This document shows positions 1-10,182 of a DNA stretch of 64,000 nucleotides, piece after piece (position 1 is the first letter of the stretch; each line of letters starts with the position of its first letter). The notes beneath the pieces are model-generated. The model did no database searches. It worked only from the letters and a program-made list of their open reading frames with translations, and was not told where the DNA came from. This stretch comes from Globisporangium splendens (taxonomy: Eukaryota > Oomycota > Peronosporomycetes > Pythiales > Pythiaceae), in assembly GCA_006386115.1 (NCBI GenBank), contig VFIW01000035.1:186001-250000 (forward strand), written 5' to 3'. The position numbers were made by a program, and so were the translations under genes.

Positions 1-2
1 TG

Positions 3-1055
3 AACAATGTGTTCATTGCGCTGCTCGACAAGTACATGGACAACCGGTACGTGCGATACGTGTACGGCGGCGTCGAGGAGACCAAGACCATGCTCCGAGA
101 GAAGTACGACCTCATCTTCGCCACGGGCGGGTGCTTTCTTGGCAAGATCGTCGCGCGTGCCGCGGCAGAGACGCTGACACCGACGGTGCTCGAACTAGGC
201 GGCAAGTCGCCTGTGATTGTCGACGAGACGTGTGATATCGCGCTCGCGGCACGACGCATTACGTGGGGAGCGTTCACTAATGCGGGCCAGACGTGTGTGC
301 GTCCTGACTACGTGCTCGTAGACGCCAAAGTCGGCGACAGATTTGTCCAGGCGTTGGAAACCACGATCGCAAGCTTCTACGGCAACGATCCGAAGCAATC
401 GGAATGCTACGGACGTATCGTGAACTCGCGCATGTTTGAGCGGCTGCATCGACTCGTGGACCAAGATCGCGCGAGTGTCACGTTCGGCGGCGACAGCGAT
501 GCGCACGAACGGTACATTGGTCCAACGTTGCTGAATTTCAAGACGGATTTCGCGAAGTTCAAAGCCAGCGCTACGATGTCCGACGAGATTTTCGGGCCAC
601 TGCTGCCGATCTTCTACTACGAAGCGGGCAACCTGAGTGTGCCGATCAAGTTCATCAAGGATGGCGAGAAGCCGCTGGCGCTGTACTTGTTCAGCACGAA
701 TGGTGCCAACAAGCAGCGCGTGATCAAACAGACGAGCGCCGGCAGTATGGTGGTGAACGATGTGATGGTGCAGCTTTCGAACGGCCACGTGCCGTTCGGC
801 GGCGTCGGGAACTCGGGTATGGGTGCGTACCACGGGCGTCACGGCCTGGAAGCGTTCTCGCACCGCAAACCTGTGATCTACAAGTACAGTCTGCTGGATC
901 TGCGCGCACGGTATGCGCCCTACACGCCAGCTGGAGACCGCATCATGCGCATCGTGCAGTATCCGTACTCGCGCAATGTGTTTCGCGCGCTGAAGCTCTT
1001 TGGTTTTGCGCTTTTCGTGCTCATCGTTGCTTTGATCATTAGTGCGGCCGTGTAA
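3..1055 (+). CDS. Class 3 aldehyde dehydrogenase, C-terminal part with membrane tail (5' end outside window)
   Basis: Oxidises aldehydes to acids with NAD(P)+. The reading frame is open from the window edge, so the start lies outside; a GTG at 9 is internal. Visible hallmarks are the ELGGKSP motif holding the general-base Glu (around residues 64-70 of the visible part) and the catalytic Cys in NAGQTC about 30 residues further on. The C-terminal substrate/dimer region contains FGGVGNSGMG. The last ~20 residues are strongly hydrophobic (LFGFALFVLIVALIISAAV), as in the ALDH3A2-type fatty aldehyde dehydrogenases that are tail-anchored in the ER. A role in fatty-aldehyde detoxification at a membrane is inferred from that tail. 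No introns are evident. It converges on the next gene. Confidence 0.9.
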   Translation, partial: NNVFIALLDKYMDNRYVRYVYGGVEETKTMLREKYDLIFATGGCFLGKIVARAAAETLTPTVLELGGKSPVIVDETCDIALAARRITWGAFTNAGQTCVRPDYVLVDAKVGDRFVQALETTIASFYGNDPKQSECYGRIVNSRMFERLHRLVDQDRASVTFGGDSDAHERYIGPTLLNFKTDFAKFKASATMSDEIFGPLLPIFYYEAGNLSVPIKFIKDGEKPLALYLFSTNGANKQRVIKQTSAGSMVVNDVMVQLSNGHVPFGGVGNSGMGAYHGRHGLEAFSHRKPVIYKYSLLDLRARYAPYTPAGDRIMRIVQYPYSRNVFRALKLFGFALFVLIVALIISAAV

Positions 1056-1789
1056 ATGACGTGGAGCCGCTATGCCTCTTTATTGATAAGCCCAGTTTGC
1101 TTTGTTAATCCTTTTGCGTGGACAGATATGCATATTTGTGTTATTTGTGTGCTTTGATGAAACATTGGTCATTCGTTTTGGATTTTTTACTTGTATCTAG
1201 TTCGCAAATATGGCCAGATCCTTTAAAGTGTTGCTATCGGAGTTAGGTGCCAAAACGGCATCGCAGGCGTTGTCTCGAAGGCTTGAACGTTGTAGCTGAA
1301 CGAGCTGAGGTGACATTGCCCACAACCCCCTCAGCCTCAGACATACGCCCAAAATGTCGAATGAGACCACCAGTTGTGTCAGCTCTCTTCCAAATCGGCG
1401 AACGTAATCTGGAAATTTGGTGCGCTCAAACCAAACTGAACCGCCGGAATGGTTTCATTTGAAGCCACCATCAAATGCTGGTGCAAAAACGAAAAGTGGA
1501 CTTGCACAATCATGAATTCCGAGTAGATTCCCACGCAGCTTGAAATTTGAAGCAAGACCCCATTCCTTGTTGCGCAAGACCAAATCGAAAAGGATTGTGC
1601 TGGCATTTGGATATGCCTGTGCCGACACTGGGAATACTTTCAATATTAAACCAGAGGCGTGTTTTCTCTTGCGCAAAGCGCATGCAGCTACTTTTACAGC
1701 TTATATTTGTCCCTGTGCGCACTACTCCCATGAGTTCAACCCGCCAAAAATAAAGCAAAAAACACACTCAAATCGAGCCGCGCGAATTG
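1056..1789. other. Intergenic, convergent 3' ends
   Basis: AT-richer than the flanking genes. Short open frames on both strands overlap and show no domain or codon signature. It holds the 3' ends of two convergent genes; no RNA gene or repeat was recognised. Confidence 0.5.
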
Positions 1790-2800
1790 CTACAGCTGTT
1801 CAAAGTGTCCTTCGCCTGGCCGTGTGCATCGCGCAAAACGCAATTCTGACGGTGTATTCAGCGCAAAGAGCTCCTTCCGCATCGAATAAACCGGTTTTGC
1901 ACTCGGTACGAGTCCACCACAGTGCGCCAACTCCCTTACAGTCTCCTTGGACAACCCCTGGTCATAAATTCGAAACGTGTCGACGACGCCATTCAAGTTG
2001 TACCAGCCGACATGGGACTCGGGTCCCGTCCACTTGTGCCGCACGAGCCCCGTGCCGATCTGGCAGTGCTGGTACTGCGTCCAGAAAAACGATGGCAGTG
2101 GCGCGCGCACTGTGAGCATCTCGTAGCCGTCGAGGTACACGGTCTCGCACTCTTGGCTGCTCACGACGACCAAGTGGTACCACCGCTCGGCGCGCAACGT
2201 GGTCAGCGGCCGCTTGTCTTGGCTCTTGCGCACCGAGCAGTAGAGTTTCAAATTCGGATCGATGAGCACAAACTGCTGGTGGAAAAACGACGGCGCATCG
2301 ACCGTGAACGGCTTGCTCTGCGCGCCAAAGAGCACACCGCCACGCCGCCGCTCGCCATGCTTCTCAGCAGAATGCACGGCGAACCAAAACTCAAACGAGA
2401 ACGACGTCGCGCGCTGAAACACACCGTTTGTGAACGGGTATCCGTGGTGCTGTTTCCGCGCGGTGCCCGGGTCGTCGCTTTTCCGGTTCCCACCGAAATG
2501 CAGCGCGCGATGGCGCCAAAAGTCCTGCTTGGCACACCGTCTCTTCTCAGGAGGACACTCTGATGGCGCTTCGGGTGACTCGTTCTCGCCCTTTTTGAAT
2601 AACTTGGATGTCACAAATTGCCGCTTGGGTTCGCGTGCGTCCCAGAACTCGTCTTGCCCAAAGAACGTGAGCATGAACGACGTCACGTGCGAGAACTGCA
2701 GGAGCTCCCTGACCGAGAGGAAGCTCGCGACGATGCACAGCGAATCAGGCGCGAGCGCATCCAGCGACACTGGCAGTGATGGTTCTGTTGCTGCCGCCAT
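1790..2800 (-). CDS. F-box-like / LamG (concanavalin-like) domain protein 1
   Basis: Predicted 336 residues. The start is the ATG at 2800 in the context CCCATGGCG; the open frame runs further upstream, but those residues are low-complexity Ser/Pro/His and resemble a translated 5' UTR. Residues about 15-55 resemble an F-box (LAPDSLCIVASFLSVRELL, then a W-containing end, DEFWD). Residues about 125-295 form a jelly-roll LamG/pentraxin-like module: SFSFEFWF, GGVLFGAQS, HQQFVLID, RWYHLVVV, VYLDG, QIGTG, GWYNLNGVVDTFRIY. A conserved YSMRKE..CTRP tail follows. It has no signal peptide, so it is probably cytosolic or nuclear. F-box proteins are substrate adaptors of SCF ubiquitin ligases; the lectin-like module would be the recognition part (inference). 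This is the most divergent of the four paralogues in the window. Confidence 0.75.
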   Translation of the reverse strand: MAAATEPSLPVSLDALAPDSLCIVASFLSVRELLQFSHVTSFMLTFFGQDEFWDAREPKRQFVTSKLFKKGENESPEAPSECPPEKRRCAKQDFWRHRALHFGGNRKSDDPGTARKQHHGYPFTNGVFQRATSFSFEFWFAVHSAEKHGERRRGGVLFGAQSKPFTVDAPSFFHQQFVLIDPNLKLYCSVRKSQDKRPLTTLRAERWYHLVVVSSQECETVYLDGYEMLTVRAPLPSFFWTQYQHCQIGTGLVRHKWTGPESHVGWYNLNGVVDTFRIYDQGLSKETVRELAHCGGLVPSAKPVYSMRKELFALNTPSELRFARCTRPGEGHFEQL

Positions 2801-4304
2801 GGGAGTGGACCTGTAGCTGCTTGTGTACCTGCTCGCTTGCGAGGAGCTGCAGAAGTGGCTCGGATGTCGAGCAGCTATGACGAGGATCAAGATGAGAGAA
2901 GGCTTGAAGCTCGATGATGATGGGTGAGGGTGAGAATGGCGGCGCAATGTCGGACTTTACCGAAAATGATTGTGCCACAAGATTATGGATTTTGGGTTTG
3001 TATCGGAAGAGGGTAGAGATCGCACTCATTTTGAGCCATTTGAAGGACACACTAAACCTTGCTTTAGTGCTGAAACTAAGCTTGCTACCTTCTTTTGTGC
3101 AACCATTCAGTGATCACGGCCAATAAAAGCCGTCATACTGGCTCGAGTCGCATAGAAAATCTGACGATATTGGTGTAGGATTTATACACTTTCGCGCCGC
3201 CAATTGACTGCAGCTACAGTGTTGCGAGGCGCAGTGGCTGGGTGGACCAGGCTGGATAGCGTGAAGATGTCGAGAGACAGCTTCAAGTTGAAGTCTTTTT
3301 AAACGCGAGAATCGCAATCGCCAATGAAGCAATGCACTTTCAACTTGCACATCTGCAGCCTTCTCCGTTTGCATTTCTTTCTATCGTGCTTTCGCACAAT
3401 AACAAGACCTCTGATTCCATTTGGATATGCAAGATGCACTGCGCGGTTGAAGCCACTTAACGTGCGGCAAGTTGACACTGTGCACGTTGAAGTACTTTAA
3501 AATTGTCGCCAGTGGACCGACTTGCACGTCAATTTCGCTTCTCGTCGTTTCTTTCTTTTTCTTTCAATCCTCCCCCACACAGCCTCATTATCCAGCATGG
3601 TACCTTTGACGCATCCACACGCTGGCTGTGTTCTCGCAGTCAGTGTGTGTACTGTTCACACCACATACTTCGTCGTTCTAGGCTGGAGTCGGATGGCTGT
3701 CATCGAGGCACACGAGTCGCAGACGACAGAAACGTTAACTCGTGCTTCATAAAAACGAGCTCCATGTCACATTCCGAAGCTGAGCAGCCGCGTCCTTCTC
3801 TCTTGAGGACGGAACATCGGACACCAGATTCCGGTATTAGACCGAAGCTTTATTGTTGTCGGAGTGCAACCAATACTCGTTATGTGCGCTTGCGGGATCT
3901 CGCGGAATCCTCCAGTTGAAAGCACAGTGTTGAGTACAAGCCATCCGTCGCCAACAGGGCGGAAGTCAATGTTTATGGCGGATCGCTTGCACTGCAACAC
4001 ATCAATTGTGCCTACACCTTCTAATCCGGTTGAGCAAGCCTGGAGAGGATGTATCGAGTTGTGCAAGTTGACCTGGTTTTATGATATCTTGCAGAAAATA
4101 GGACATCTTGAAATACAACACCTCAAAAATTGCATCAACCTACAGAACAGGTTGATCATTTCCTATTTTACAGAACTCATCGAGTATGAATAATGTGCTT
4201 TATCTGCAATTTGTCACCGTTCAGATCACCGACATTTTCATTGGCTGAAAATATAACTTTTGTTGTGTATTACTGAATGAAACAATGTTGGAGGAGGAGG
4301 GGGT
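2801..4304. other. Intergenic, no recognised gene
   Basis: Contains the upstream region of the minus-strand F-box/LamG gene. Around 3770-4190 both strands are open for 100 codons or more without any motif I recognise, so I do not call a gene. No clear promoter initiator was found. Confidence 0.4.
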
Positions 4305-4778
4305 TTGAAGAAAACACCATTTGCGGCATCGAGAGAACGAACCAACGTCATGGAGGCTCTCGCAGATGCTAGCGTGAAGTCTACGGGCGTGAAGACAGAG
4401 CAGCAGCCCTACACTGCAGCGGGGCACTTGAACGCATTCTTGCGGTCCCATGGTGACCTTGATGTGTCCAGTGGTACCATGCATCCAACTGGGCATGCGT
4501 GCGTAACGGCTGAGCTTATGGGGCGATTCGGGACGTATCTCTTCATGAACGCGAAAAAATCGAATGCTACTCACTCCTACATGTCTCAAGTCGTTCTTTG
4601 CGCGCAAATGGCAAGGGTCGGTCTTGTGGTAGCCGGCTTGCTTGACAGTGATCATGGAGGGATACCTCCCTCTCCAGCAACAATACCGAGCAAAGATCGC
4701 CCTCTTTTCCGCGCATTGACGCCAGAGCTCTTTATGAGCAATCTGAATATCTACGACAGAGCCATGTCGGACGTTTAG
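4305..4778 (+). pseudogene. Possible Crypton/tyrosine-recombinase-like N-terminal relic
   Basis: A 157-codon frame whose middle part (HLNAFLRSHG, then FGTYLFMNAK, then YMSQVVLCAQM) has the pattern I associate with the N-terminal core-binding region of oomycete tyrosine recombinases of the Crypton/DIRS type. No catalytic R...HxxR...Y region is present in frame. Downstream a few further recombinase-like words appear in shifted frames on either side of a solo LTR (to about 5460). It is therefore interpreted as a decayed element fragment. The antisense strand is also open here, which lowers confidence; it could be an unrelated hypothetical gene. Confidence 0.35.
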
Positions 4779-4970
4779 CTGCAAGTCTCTTCATGTATTA
4801 CAGCGCGATGATTGCGTCATGTGAAACCACATGCGCGGTTGGAGAATCTCTGGTCACGTCGACAATAAATGCAGCCATGGTTCGTGTGGGCGGAGAGAAC
4901 TCAACTCTTGTTGAGTGGCCAAAATTGGTTCATGAGCAATGGCAATGCAATGGGCTAAAACCAGCCACTA

Positions 4971-5363
4971 TGGAATGGGGCTTCCCATTACATGGGTTCT
5001 TGGGTACAAAGAGTGTGGGTCATACCCACACGGGTTCCACCACTCTCTACAAACCCACCCGTTAACCCATCAACACTGTATGTAGCCACTTGCATTTTAG
5101 CCAATAAGAACATTCCATTAAAGTTTAATCTCATTGGATGATAGTCGGATTGGACACCCGACTATCTACCAATCGGAGACACCGTAGGAACAACCCATCA
5201 GATTTGCATTTTAAACCCTAAGATTTCAATTCACTTCTCTTTTTGCACGTTATCGCGCAAAGCTCCCTTCCTTCTTTTGGACACAGCGTTACCGCTGTCT
5301 CCTTCCTCTCACCTGCGTTTCCTCAACGCACGTGTATGCCGCACAACGGGCATTCCCGTTACA
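4971..5363 (+). mobile_element. Solo LTR, 393 bp (family C), copy 1
   Basis: Starts TGGAATGGGG and ends CCCGTTACA. It is flanked by a perfect 5-bp target duplication CACTA (4966-4970 and 5364-5368). It is homologous over its full length, in opposite orientation, to 48989-49381, also 393 bp. Both ends are hairpins (an ATGGGG/CCCAT type at one end and ACGGG/CCCGT at the other). A lone LTR with an intact duplication is the usual product of LTR-LTR recombination. The parent family (copia or gypsy) is not determined; a 5-bp duplication fits either. Strand is given relative to copy 2. Confidence 0.88.
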
Positions 5364-5478
5364 CACTACATGAAGGCGGATCTGTTCCCAGATCTAGTGT
5401 GGAACACACCACCTTCAGCGTGCATTGTGGAGACACAAATAACAAAGGGATTACAGTAATACAGTCCCCACATGCACG

Positions 5479-5601
5479 TGTGACGTCATTCGATGACGTC
5501 ACGAGTGTTCTCTGTGCTGATCAGTGCAGAATGTTGCTCTCATGTACTAATCAGTACAGAGCGATGACATCCATGTACTAATCAAGTACTGAGTGATGGT
5601 T
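5479..5601. repeat. Array of short palindromes including a CRE-type palindrome
   Basis: 5479-5488 and 5492-5501 form a perfect inverted repeat (GTGACGTCAT / ATGACGTCAC, 3-nt loop) that contains two TGACGTCA cores. It is followed by three related imperfect palindromes roughly 30-40 bp apart, around 5518 (CTGATCAGTGCAG), 5544 (GTACTAATCAGTACAG) and 5573 (GTACTAATCAAGTACTGAG). It lies between the solo LTR and repeat R. It may be the terminal region of an old element or a binding-site array; function unknown. Confidence 0.5.
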
Positions 5602-5673
5602 CCTGCTTGGAAAACTGGACTGGCGACGAGACCGACGTGTCTCTGCCACCTGGAGTGAGTGGCGCGAGCCAAT

Positions 5674-5967
5674 CACTTTGCAGGGATTTATACAAGACTT
5701 GAAGTTCAAGCTTCTAGAAGATCCCGTAGGTTCAACGTCATTGTACCCAAGGTTTTATATATAAGATTCATAGGTTTTATTGTGTATGTTTAGGTTTTAG
5801 TTATAAACCGTGAAGGATCCCTTGGGGTTCATTAGTAAGTAGCGACAGGAACCATAACCATTTCAATTCAGTTGCAAATTTTCCTCCAAGCCCTCAAGTC
5901 TTCTTTCTCCCTCCAAGTCGGGAGACGCTTCCTCTGGCACAAGCGTGTGTGTCGTGTTTAAAGGAGG
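5674..5967 (+). repeat. Repeat R, copy 1 (uninterrupted)
   Basis: Similar in inverted orientation to 48873-49567. Shared landmarks are CACTTTGCAGG, GGTTTTAT runs, GGAACCATAAC, AATTCAGTTGC, the CCTCAAGTC / CCTCCAAGT block and AAGCGTGTGTGTCGTGTTT. In copy 2 a 393-bp solo LTR sits exactly after ATAAC; here ATAAC (5854-5858) is followed directly by the continuing sequence, so this copy shows the pre-insertion state. R may itself be a degraded LTR, because copy 2 adjoins a gag-like relic. Confidence 0.75.
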
Positions 5968-6751
5968 CGCCGTCAAGCGCTCACTCACCACAGAGAGGCA
6001 CGACCACTCAATCCTTGATTGCATTCGTATCTGTGTCCATGGACATGACGAGTGTGACGGAATTCAAATGGTGGTGTTACCTCCCCAGTAGCTCTGCTTG
6101 ATCTTTGTATACAGCATCACAAATTCATTTAATTGTGAGGTGTCCTTATTCCAGTTGTTTTGGACGCTTATTGTAATCTTGAAATTTGTATCGAGCAAGT
6201 AGAGGAGTCTCTTTGTTGGCATGCACAGTTGGGATGGCTGCAAAGTGGCCTTCTATTGGGGATTTTTCATTTTGACTTCTTTTCACTATGGTCTCTCTTT
6301 TTTCGACATTTAGAGAAAAAAATCACTACTAATTATGGAGGTGCGTCAGCTTTTTCCACCAGCTTCAAACGGGTTATGGATTATGAGCTTTGAGGGTTTT
6401 GCCCAAAAGAGTTGGCACAAATTGTGCAGTTTTAGGCAAAATGCCACTCTTTCAACTGCTGTTTTGCGCATGACCTAATCCCTATCCTAACCCCAAGTCA
6501 CATATTCCAAGTCATTCTTATGCTGTATGACACAGCATAAGGAGGTGCAACACATCCTGGCCGAAGAGGTCAAGCAGAATAGACAACATCAAATTTGGTC
6601 TATCTAGGTTTTGCCCCAAGAAAAAATGAACCCATACACGCCACTTTTGATTGGCTAATATTTCGTATTGTTATGTTCTTGGATAATGTGGTATCTTTCC
6701 CCTTCAGTCTTCAAAAAGCAAACGATATCGCAGAACAAGAGACCAGAGAAG
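5968..6751. other. Intergenic, upstream of F-box/LamG gene 2
   Basis: No recognised coding sequence. A conspicuous T-rich block lies around 6260-6320. It contains the promoter region of the next gene; no clear initiator match was found. Confidence 0.4.
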
Positions 6752-7894
6752 ATGGCGACGCTCGATCTCCTGCCCGTGGACGCGTGGTCCGCGTCGGTCG
6801 CTGGCTGTCTGACGGGATGGGAGCTGCTGGAGTTTGCGCGCGTGAGTCGCTGGGCGTGGTCGTGCTTCTCGCAGGACCGTTTCTGGCGCGACCGCGTCCC
6901 GCGTGGCGTTGCCGAAGCAGCTGTGAATGCGACTGCGGTCACTCCCCACCCAGCACTTTCAGCATATACGCGCGCGTTTTCGCTGCGGTTCCAGGGCCTC
7001 GCTGTGGACCCACAGGAGAAGAAAGTGATTGGTCGTGGAGCATGCGCCCAGTTGGAGTCGTTTCGAAACTTGTTTGTGGTCCAACGCCGGTCCTTTTCGT
7101 TTGGTATGTGGTTCAGCCTGCTCAAAGGCGTCGAGCCCGAAGATGATGCCACGACGGGGATGTTCGCAGGCGGGATTTTGATCGGTGGTCAGTCCTCGTC
7201 ATTCGATGACCAGTACTGGGCATATTACCACCAGCAGTTTGTGATTGTGAGCTCCGATCGGACGCTGTATTGCTCGGTTCTCGATGCCAAACCAGAGATC
7301 GCGACGAACCTCGAATGCAATCGCTGGTACCACCTCGCGCTCACGTACGACGAAATAGAAAGAGTGCAACAAGTGTATCTCGACGGTCGGATCGTCAACA
7401 CATTGAACGGAAGCCTCCATTCGGAATGGTGGAACATGAGCTATGCGCAGATTGGCACGGGCTGTGTCACGGCTGGTGGGAATAACTTCCCAACGCCTGA
7501 CTCATGTGGCTGGTACGGCTTCCACGGCCTGATCGATGACTTCCGCATGTGGACAAAAGTGCTGTCAGTGGAAGAAGTCGTCGATCTCGCAAGAAATGAC
7601 AACAGCACGTTGGAAGGCGCACAAACGGATGGCTCATTATGGTATTCACTCAAGCGAGACATGGTGTTTTTCCCGCCTCAACACGCGGTTCGCGTCTCAT
7701 GTTCCCGTCCTCAAGAGCGAGCTGCCTGTATTCACGGCAATGACGTCGCTGCGGTATCAAGCACCAATGAAGCGCCAGTGTCGGCTGCAGCTCGAACAGA
7801 TCGCGCCAATTGGCAACAAAATCGCCGCATGAATCCTGCGCGCCGAGGTCGACCACAACGACCAGGTCCACCCAGACCAGATTATGCAACCTAA
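6752..7894 (+). CDS. F-box-like / LamG domain protein 2
   Basis: Predicted 380 residues from the ATG at 6752, which aligns with the start of the paralogue at 11313 (both begin MATLD.LP.DAW.ASVA). Residues 5-50 are F-box-like (LPVDAWSASVAGCLTGWELL ending in FWRDRV). Residues about 110-285 form the LamG-like module: RSFSFGMWFSL, GGILIGGQS, YHQQFVIVSSD, LYCSVL, NRWYHLALTYDE, VYLDGR, QIGTG, GWYGFHGLIDDFRMW. A family tail WYSLKRD...VSCSRPQE (~297-322) and a basic Pro/Arg-rich C-terminus follow. No signal peptide or membrane segment. It lies in mirror image to F-box/LamG gene 3 around the two broken SnoaL genes, so the pair arose by inverted duplication. A role as substrate adaptor of an SCF ligase is inferred. 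Confidence 0.8.
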   Translation: MATLDLLPVDAWSASVAGCLTGWELLEFARVSRWAWSCFSQDRFWRDRVPRGVAEAAVNATAVTPHPALSAYTRAFSLRFQGLAVDPQEKKVIGRGACAQLESFRNLFVVQRRSFSFGMWFSLLKGVEPEDDATTGMFAGGILIGGQSSSFDDQYWAYYHQQFVIVSSDRTLYCSVLDAKPEIATNLECNRWYHLALTYDEIERVQQVYLDGRIVNTLNGSLHSEWWNMSYAQIGTGCVTAGGNNFPTPDSCGWYGFHGLIDDFRMWTKVLSVEEVVDLARNDNSTLEGAQTDGSLWYSLKRDMVFFPPQHAVRVSCSRPQERAACIHGNDVAAVSSTNEAPVSAAARTDRANWQQNRRMNPARRGRPQRPGPPRPDYAT

Positions 7895-8767
7895 ATGGCT
7901 GATTTTCGGAATACATGCTTCAGGTGGCCAGATTGCTGCTGATCTGTGTGTCCGCCGTACAAACTTCAGTGCACGGTGACGAATTTGAAGGGCGGGAAGG
8001 AGTGGATAGTGCGACTCTTCTCGTCTCGTTGGATGGATGTATTGTAGTGGTGCATTGCACGTTTGCTCTTTTAAAGCACTTTCAAGAGCACGCACCAGCC
8101 TTGACGCATTGAACCTTGATACCGTGACCATGGCAGGGAGTTGTCAGCGATAGCATCCTTCTCCTATCAATTGTACTCGGAATACATGTGAGTAGCGAGT
8201 GCTATTTCCTCTCGTGAGTGAGTTGTGTTATGCAATGTATTGAACTTGCCTGCAAAGAGCGAATCGAAGAGATGGTTACCAGCTACGACTGCGTCAAAGC
8301 CAAGACTGCGTGCCAGCCCTCGGAGCATATCGTGCAGCCACTCCAACCGGTCAATCTCTACAGTAGCGTCTCAATCTTGTGGGTGTTAAACACAACCCAC
8401 CACTTTTACGAGCATAATTTGTAGCGCAAACTCAATATGCAGCAACGAGAAACATCTCGCAAGACGAAGTTCTCAGATTCGAAAAATGCACTTATCGAAT
8501 GCTTTTCAGAAACTGAAACAGCATGACCGGACAAGAGGTATGGAGTGAACACATGCAATTCACTTCATGAGCGACACGACTGAAACCAACTCCAAGACAG
8601 GTGTGTCTCCAGCTCCTTACGTACGTCAACAGCCACTTCCCAACGCTACAATGTGTCTTTGATCTGTGAACTGATTCGCCAGACAAAATGCGTCGCTCCC
8701 CACACCCCTCATTCTTCACTCCGATCGAAACCAAACAAGCAACTTCCACGTGAATAGCCTCGCTACG
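7895..8767. other. Intergenic between F-box/LamG 2 and SnoaL relic 1
   Basis: No supported gene. The last 146 bp (from 8622) belong to the left inverted-repeat arm and carry an initiator-like CCTCATTCTTCACTCC at 8707-8722, the remnant SnoaL promoter. Confidence 0.45.
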
Positions 8768-9022
8768 ATGAACATCCTCAAGATCAGTGCTGTGTACCTC
8801 TTCGCTGTCGCCGATATGGCTCAAGCGACTCCATGCAAGGTCAACCAGGTCCTCGAATACAACAAGGCTCGCCACAGCGCTCGATCAACTCTTCAACAAG
8901 CGCAACGTGAGTGCCGTCGACACGTTCATCAGCGAGTCGTTCATGCAACACAACCCAGTTGTGCAAGACGGTCGCGAGCCACTGAAAGCGTATTTTGGCA
9001 TGTTCTTTGGAAGAGAGCTCTA
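8622..9022 (+). repeat. Inverted repeat, left arm (401 bp)
   Basis: Reverse complement of 9638-10038, position x pairing with 18660-x. I saw only one base difference, in the codon run around 8911. The arm covers the promoter and the first two thirds of a broken SnoaL-like gene. The spacer between arms is 615 bp. Confidence 0.92.
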
Positions 9023-9107
9023 CAAGATCGTGGAACTCTGGGACATCGCTCAAACAGAGGTGACCGAGACTGCGAGCGGGCGTCCGATGTTCCCCATTGG
9101 CGCATAA
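8768..9107 (+). pseudogene. SnoaL-like secreted protein, broken copy 1
   Basis: The ATG at 8768 begins a signal-peptide-like N-terminus (MNILKISAVYLFAVADMAQA) and the family's Cys-x-(V/N) start. The frame then shifts around 8866-8876. The next frame carries family motifs (LFNKRNVSAVDTFI, QHNPVVQDG). The central strands with GDLVWTH and VDIFRVKDGKL are missing, and the sequence joins straight to VELWDIAQTEV...SGRPMFPI. Compared with intact members it has at least one frameshift and an internal deletion of roughly 45-50 codons. It is not expected to make a folded SnoaL domain. Confidence 0.8.
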
Positions 9108-9430
9108 GCAGGTCTAGTCGACAGCACCTTGTCTCGTAAGGTCTCTTCTGGGGAACTGTGGAAGATGCCTTAGACTACAGTTCACTTAAGCCTGAGACCT
9201 TGTTGACGATTTATTGGCTCAAGTCAACAATGAGCCAGCAATGTGACTTACACAACGGACGGATAAAAGAGCAGAGAAATTGACGATTTCGCTTTGATAC
9301 TCAACAAGACATTGCTTACCAACTTCTCGGGAGCGCTGCTACTGAAAGCGAATTACGTAGCAATACTTCAGCCAGCATTTATCTGCCACGAGACTCGGTC
9401 GTAATTCGGACTCAGATTTATGCCGGTTAC

Positions 9431-9892
9431 TTACATCTCGAGTGGGAACATTGGACAGCCGCTCGCAGTCTGGGAGGTAGGAGTCTCGATTGCGCGATAC
9501 TCCAGTGCTCGACGAGCATCCCCACCTTCACGCGAAGATATCAACAGCGACGGAGGTATCGAGCCCGCCTGACAGACCGCTAAAGCAGCTGTGAGTCCAG
9601 ACCAAGTCGCCGTCAGTGACCTGAGCACTCACCACCTTAGAGCTCTCTTCCAAAGAACATGCCAAAATACGCTTTCAGTGGCTCGCGACCGTCTTGCACA
9701 ACTGGGTTGTGTTGCATGAACGACTCGCTGATGAACGTGTCGACGGCGCTCACGTTGCGCTTGTTGAAGAGTTGATCGAGCGCTGTGGCGAGCCTTGTTG
9801 TATTCGAGGACCTGGTTGACCTTGCATGGAGTCGCTTGAGCCATATCGGCGACAGCGAAGAGGTACACAGCACTGATCTTGAGGATGTTCAT
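9431..9892 (-). pseudogene. SnoaL-like secreted protein, broken copy 2
   Basis: Mirror copy of the relic at 8768. The first ~255 bases are within the 401-bp arm and carry the same N-terminal frameshift. Unlike copy 1 it keeps the central part (GDLVWTHS, then a VDIF-like strand) up to a SGCPMFPLE-type end at 9431, but in more than one frame. The shared frameshift means the break predates, or was copied by, the inverted duplication. Each relic keeps a segment the other lacks or has altered. Confidence 0.78.
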
Positions 9893-10038
9893 CGTAGCGA
9901 GGCTATTCACGTGGAAGTTGCTTGTTTGGTTTCGATCGGAGTGAAGAATGAGGGGTGTGGGGAGCGACGCATTTTGTCTGGCGAATCAGTTCACAGATCA
10001 AAGACACATTGTAGCGTTGGGAAGTGGCTGTTGACGTA
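9638..10038 (-). repeat. Inverted repeat, right arm (401 bp)
   Basis: Partner of 8622-9022; the match stops at 9637/9023 on the inner side and at 10038/8622 on the outer side. Beyond the arms the flanks are not alignable by eye, although the F-box/LamG genes further out are paralogous and mirrored. Confidence 0.92.
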
Positions 10039-10182
10039 GTTGCTGTGTGTTTGAAATGCACTCAATGAAAAAACGTGTATTGCATCACATCAATAAATTC
10101 ACTCAAACTGAATCGAAACAAAAACAGAACCCACTTCCAAATGGATTTCCCACTCGTCGCCACCTCGTTTGTGCAACGACTT

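Noticed and set aside
195..863. 222-codon minus-strand frame
   Set aside because: Lies wholly inside the aldehyde dehydrogenase frame; composition (His/Arg/Val-rich) is that of an antisense shadow of codon-biased coding DNA.
4221..4784. 187-codon minus-strand frame
   Set aside because: Overlaps the recombinase-like relic; no motif. The plus strand has the more protein-like pattern.
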